A stretch of DNA of 64,000 bases, from positions 62,001 through 126,000 of the forward strand of contig CAVUFN010000010.1 of the NCBI GenBank assembly GCA_963740765.1, read 5' to 3'. This document shows positions 61,804 to 64,000 of the stretch, piece after piece. The position numbers were made by a program, and so were the translations under genes. Origin of the DNA: DATLGB01 sp963740765 (GTDB lineage Bacteria > Actinomycetota > Thermoleophilia > Solirubrobacterales > Solirubrobacteraceae). The notes under the pieces are model-generated. The model saw nothing but the letters and a program-made list of their open reading frames with translations, searched no databases and was not told the DNA's origin. The number at the start of each line of letters is the position of its first letter. Position 1 is the first letter of the stretch.

Positions 61804-62394
61804 ATGGCCAAGAAGTCGAAGAAGAAGGCAAGCGCGAAGTCGGGCTCCAACCCGGCGGACGCGCTCCGGGACGCCGTCGAGCGTACCTTCCAGGGGGCCG
61901 CCGGCGGCGCCTCCGGCGCCCAGAAGCGCATGCAGGACGTCTTTGACGACTTCGGCGCGGCGATCGTGCGCCTGCGCGAGACCGTCGACGAGGGTCGCGT
62001 GATCGAGACGCTCGAGTCGCTGCGCGACGAGGTCGCCGGGCTGCGCCAGCGCGTCGCCCAGCTCGAGGCCAAGGGCGAGTCGCGCGCCAGCGCCGCCGTC
62101 AGCTCGGCTTCCGACGCCCTGCGCACCGTCGCCGGAACCGCGGCCGGACGGGCCAAGAAGCCCGCGGCGAAGCGCAAGCCCGCCGCCAAGAAGCGCGCCG
62201 CCGCCAAGCGCAAGCCGGCCGCGAAGCGCAAGCCCGCCGCCAAGCGCAAGCCGGCCGCGAAGAAGCGCGCCGCCGCGAAGAAGCCGGCCGCCGCGAAGAA
62301 GCCGGCTGCCGCCAAGAAGCCGGCTGCCGCCAAGAAGCCGGCCGCCGCCAAGAAGCCGGCCGCCGCCAAGAAGCCCGCAGCGTCCTCCTCCTGA
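61804..62394 (+). CDS. Phasin-like coiled-coil protein with Lys/Ala/Pro repeat tail
   Basis: A 196-residue protein. After a Lys-rich start a helical region (~17-100) ends in a coiled coil (VIETLESLRDEVAGLRQRVAQLEAKG). The tail (~119-193) consists of KRKPAAK, KKRAA and AAKKPA units, like histone H1/AlgP or PhaF-type tails that bind DNA. Such proteins can tether polyhydroxyalkanoate granules to the nucleoid; that role is inferred. The stop overlaps the SCP2 ATG by one base, so the two are coupled. Confidence 0.82.
   Translation: MAKKSKKKASAKSGSNPADALRDAVERTFQGAAGGASGAQKRMQDVFDDFGAAIVRLRETVDEGRVIETLESLRDEVAGLRQRVAQLEAKGESRASAAVSSASDALRTVAGTAAGRAKKPAAKRKPAAKKRAAAKRKPAAKRKPAAKRKPAAKKRAAAKKPAAAKKPAAAKKPAAAKKPAAAKKPAAAKKPAASSS
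62162..62382 (+). repeat. Coding tandem repeat of PAAKK-type units
   Basis: Near-identical 15-18-nt units encode Lys/Ala/Pro repeats. They form the tail of the phasin-like protein and are likely variable in number between strains. Confidence 0.7.
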
Positions 62395-62819
62395 TGGCGG
62401 AGGGCTTCCAGTCGCCGGACGAGTTCCGGGAGGTCATGGAGAAGACCTTCACCCTCATGTCCGAGGACCCGGACATGGGGCCGAAGCTCAAGGACGCGGA
62501 CACGCCTCAGCGCTTCGAGTTCTCCGACTTCGACCTCGTCGTCAACATCCGCGCCACCCGCGGCGAGGAGGAGGGCAACCTCACCTGGCAGTGGACGGAC
62601 GAGGTCGAGTGGGAGCCGCGCGTCCGGATGACGATGTCCTCCGTGACCGCCAACAAGTACTTCCAGGGCAAGGAGAACGTCGCGATGGCGATCGCGCGCC
62701 GCAAGATCAAGACGGGCGGCGACGTCAAGGCGGCCCTTGCGATCCTCCCGATCACGAAGCCGGTGTTTGCGCAGTACCGGTCGATGGTCGAGAGCGATTA
62801 TCCGCATCTGGTCGCCTGA
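62394..62819 (+). CDS. SCP2 sterol/lipid-carrier family protein
   Basis: A 141-residue SCP2-fold lipid-binding protein: FRFEFSDFDLVVNIRA-like FEFSDFDLVVNIRATRG, EWEPRVRMTMSSVTANKYFQGKENVAMAI and IKTGGDVKAALAILP. It would carry a fatty acyl chain or sterol-like lipid. Coupled (TGATG) to the phasin-like gene, which suggests both handle stored lipid. It is followed by a candidate RNA and terminator. Confidence 0.86.
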   Translation: MAEGFQSPDEFREVMEKTFTLMSEDPDMGPKLKDADTPQRFEFSDFDLVVNIRATRGEEEGNLTWQWTDEVEWEPRVRMTMSSVTANKYFQGKENVAMAIARRKIKTGGDVKAALAILPITKPVFAQYRSMVESDYPHLVA

Positions 62820-62824
62820 GTCCC

Positions 62825-62853
62825 TTGACTCACGGGCCGGTGAGGAGTAGACC
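62825..62853 (+). promoter_or_regulatory. Possible -35/-10 promoter for a short RNA
   Basis: TTGACT (62825-62830) and TAGACC (62848-62853) are 17 nt apart, just after the SCP2 stop. The -10 lacks the final T, so it is a moderate match. Confidence 0.4.
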
Positions 62854-62859
62854 TCAGGG

Positions 62860-62994
62860 CACCAGACGGTCGGGAAGTGAGGGCTTCAGGCCCTTGCAAG
62901 GCGTCGCCGAAAGACGAACGCCGCCGGCCGAGGAAGCGGGCCGCATTGCCCGCGTGCGGCGGGGCCGTCATAGGGGCGACTCCGCCGCTTTTTT
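62860..62994 (+). ncRNA. Candidate structured RNA, unknown class
   Basis: Between the promoter-like pair and a terminator lies a ~135-nt GC-rich stretch with several helices: AGGGC/GCCCT around a 5-nt loop, GGCGT/ACGCC, a perfect GCGGGC/GCCCGC (62936-62941 and 62948-62953), then the terminator. It matches no riboswitch or housekeeping RNA that I recognise. It may be a small RNA or an attenuating leader of the MerR-cyclase gene that begins 4 nt after the T-run. Confidence 0.35.
62956..62994 (+). terminator. Rho-independent terminator
   Basis: GCGGCGGGG (62956-62964) pairs with CTCCGCCGC (62980-62988, one G-U pair) and is followed directly by six T. It is the only classical hairpin plus T-run noted in the window. 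Confidence 0.75.
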
Positions 62995-62997
62995 CTC

Positions 62998-64000
62998 ATG
63001 AGCGACCCGACGGCAGCCGACGTCGCTGCGCAGATCGGCGTCTCCCCGGACACGCTCCGGCGCTGGGTGCGCGAGGAGGTCGTCCCCCTGCGCAACGACC
63101 GCTGGACGCCGGCTGCCGTCGCCCACGCCCGCATCGTCGCCCGCCTGCGCGACCGCGGCTACCCGCTCAAGGCACTGCGCGAGGCGTCCAAGTCCGGCCG
63201 GCTCGCCTTCGGCTACATGGAGGACCTGTTCCCGGCGGACGCGGGCGGCGAGCACACGCTGGCGGAGGCGTCGGAGGAGACCGGCCTCGACACGGAGATG
63301 ATCCGCCGCATCTGGGGCGTGCTCGGTTTCAGCGCCGATGAGCTCGACGCGATCGACGAGGACGACCTGCAGCTGCTGCGCTACGTCGCCGCGGTCACGG
63401 ACGCCGGCCTGCCCACCGTCGCCTTCCTGCAGCTCGCCCGCGTGTACGGGCAGGCGATGCGCGCGATCGCCGACGCCGAGGTCCGCCTCTTCCACCTGTT
63501 CGTGCACGAGCCGCTGATCCGCGACGGGGTCCCCAACCTGCAGATGGCCGAGGAGATGGAAGGGCTCGCGCGCGACCTGCTGCCCCTCGGGTCCCCGATC
63601 ATGGACCACCTGCACCAGCGCTACCTGGCGCACTTCATCGAGCAGGACGTGGTCGGCCACCTCGAGGCCGAGGAGGACCTGCAGCTCGGGCGGCTGCGCG
63701 TGGCGATCGCCTTCGCGGACCTGTCGGGCTACACGCGCCTGACCGAAGAGGCGGGGGAGGAGCACGCGCTGGACACGGTCGAGCGCTTCATCAAGACCGT
63801 GGAGGACACGCTGCCCGAGGACGCGCGCGTGATCAAGTCGCTGGGCGACGCGGTGATGGTGGTGGGGGCGGACGCCGCCTCGCTGACGGAATGGGCGGTC
63901 GGCTTCCAGGAGCTCCAGGCCGAGCGGCCGCTGCCGCGCATCGGCATCCACGTCGGCTCTGTCCTGTACCGCGATGGCGACTACTTCGGAAGGGCGGTGA
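62998..64000 (+). CDS. MerR-domain adenylate cyclase (3' end outside window)
   Basis: At least 334 residues are visible. Residues ~1-70 are a MerR-type HTH (ADVAAQIGVSPDTLRRWVREEVVPL). A regulatory helical domain like that of the 22564 protein follows (VPNLQMAEEMEGLARDLLPL). The class III cyclase domain starts at VAIAFADLSGYTRLTEEAGEE, with metal Asp residues there and in KSLGDAVMVV. The reading frame is still open at the window end. It could bind DNA and make cAMP in response to a ligand. The terminator immediately upstream suggests attenuation or isolation from the SCP2 operon. Confidence 0.88.
   Translation, partial: MSDPTAADVAAQIGVSPDTLRRWVREEVVPLRNDRWTPAAVAHARIVARLRDRGYPLKALREASKSGRLAFGYMEDLFPADAGGEHTLAEASEETGLDTEMIRRIWGVLGFSADELDAIDEDDLQLLRYVAAVTDAGLPTVAFLQLARVYGQAMRAIADAEVRLFHLFVHEPLIRDGVPNLQMAEEMEGLARDLLPLGSPIMDHLHQRYLAHFIEQDVVGHLEAEEDLQLGRLRVAIAFADLSGYTRLTEEAGEEHALDTVERFIKTVEDTLPEDARVIKSLGDAVMVVGADAASLTEWAVGFQELQAERPLPRIGIHVGSVLYRDGDYFGRAV

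Noticed and set aside
62162..62382. Regularly spaced repeats resembling a CRISPR array
   Set aside because: Units are 15-18 nt, contiguous without spacers, and encode Lys/Ala/Pro repeats in frame with a good gene.
62860..62994. SRP RNA, tmRNA, RNase P RNA or a known riboswitch in the last gap
   Set aside because: The conserved signature sequences of these classes are not present; only generic hairpins and a terminator are seen.

Overview
The window is 64 kb of very GC-rich, densely packed chromosome. Gene content points to an actinobacterium, most likely of the Thermoleophilia/Solirubrobacterales type: a six-gene mce lipid-import operon, an mIHF-like DNA-binding protein, a MerR/cyclase signalling protein, many small conserved membrane proteins, and many genes with a TANNNT -10 box only 6-10 nt before the start codon (leaderless style). 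The taxonomic placement is inference from content and style. No rRNA, tRNA, CRISPR array, prophage or insertion sequence was seen.

Layout. (1) 1-12.6 kb: the end of an Mla/Mce-type ATPase gene, six MCE substrate-binding proteins (start/stop coupled), an RND/MMPL exporter and a membrane-anchored redoxin. (2) 12.6-15.2 kb: a B3/B4-domain protein, an unusual two-part reading frame, a VOC protein, a strong bidirectional terminator and an mIHF-like gene. (3) 15.4-18.5 kb: a serine-palmitoyltransferase-like enzyme divergent from a GNAT-like acyltransferase and a fatty-acid-hydroxylase-family protein, a candidate sphingolipid-like locus. (4) 18.5-22.4 kb: a small protein, a hairpin cluster, an AlkA-type glycosylase, and a thiamine-precursor ABC transporter headed by a TPP riboswitch. 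(5) 22.4-41 kb: an adenylate cyclase, then a surface-polysaccharide region with GT2, GT4 and GT39 glycosyltransferases, an O-antigen-ligase-like protein, an acyltransferase, a methyltransferase, a glycoside hydrolase and a Wzm/Wzt-type ABC exporter. (6) 41-48.9 kb: a beta-propeller protein, a MoxR/VWA pair, small membrane proteins, an ArsA/Get3-type ATPase and a glucuronyl-epimerase-like secreted protein. (7) 48.9-56.3 kb: a lipoprotein, a Ca2+/H+ antiporter, acyl-CoA dehydrogenase, PadR and STAS regulators, a dead-dehydrogenase/enoyl-CoA hydratase fusion and a sirtuin. (8) 56.3-64 kb: a secreted basic-tailed protein, a large lytic transglycosylase/peptidase-like protein, coiled-coil and Lys/Ala/Pro-tailed proteins, an SCP2 protein, a possible structured RNA, and a MerR-adenylate cyclase cut by the window end.

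How the genes fit together. Several neighbourhoods concern lipids: mce import, the candidate sphingolipid-type synthesis genes, SCP2, acyl-CoA dehydrogenase and enoyl-CoA hydratase. Others build and export the cell surface. The most striking non-coding signal is promoter architecture. About two dozen genes have a TANNNT box at a fixed short distance from the start. In four divergent pairs the two boxes share a central TA (ANNNTANNNT). In three places the upstream stop codon is itself the first half of the next -10 box. These patterns were read by eye and are not backed by transcript data.
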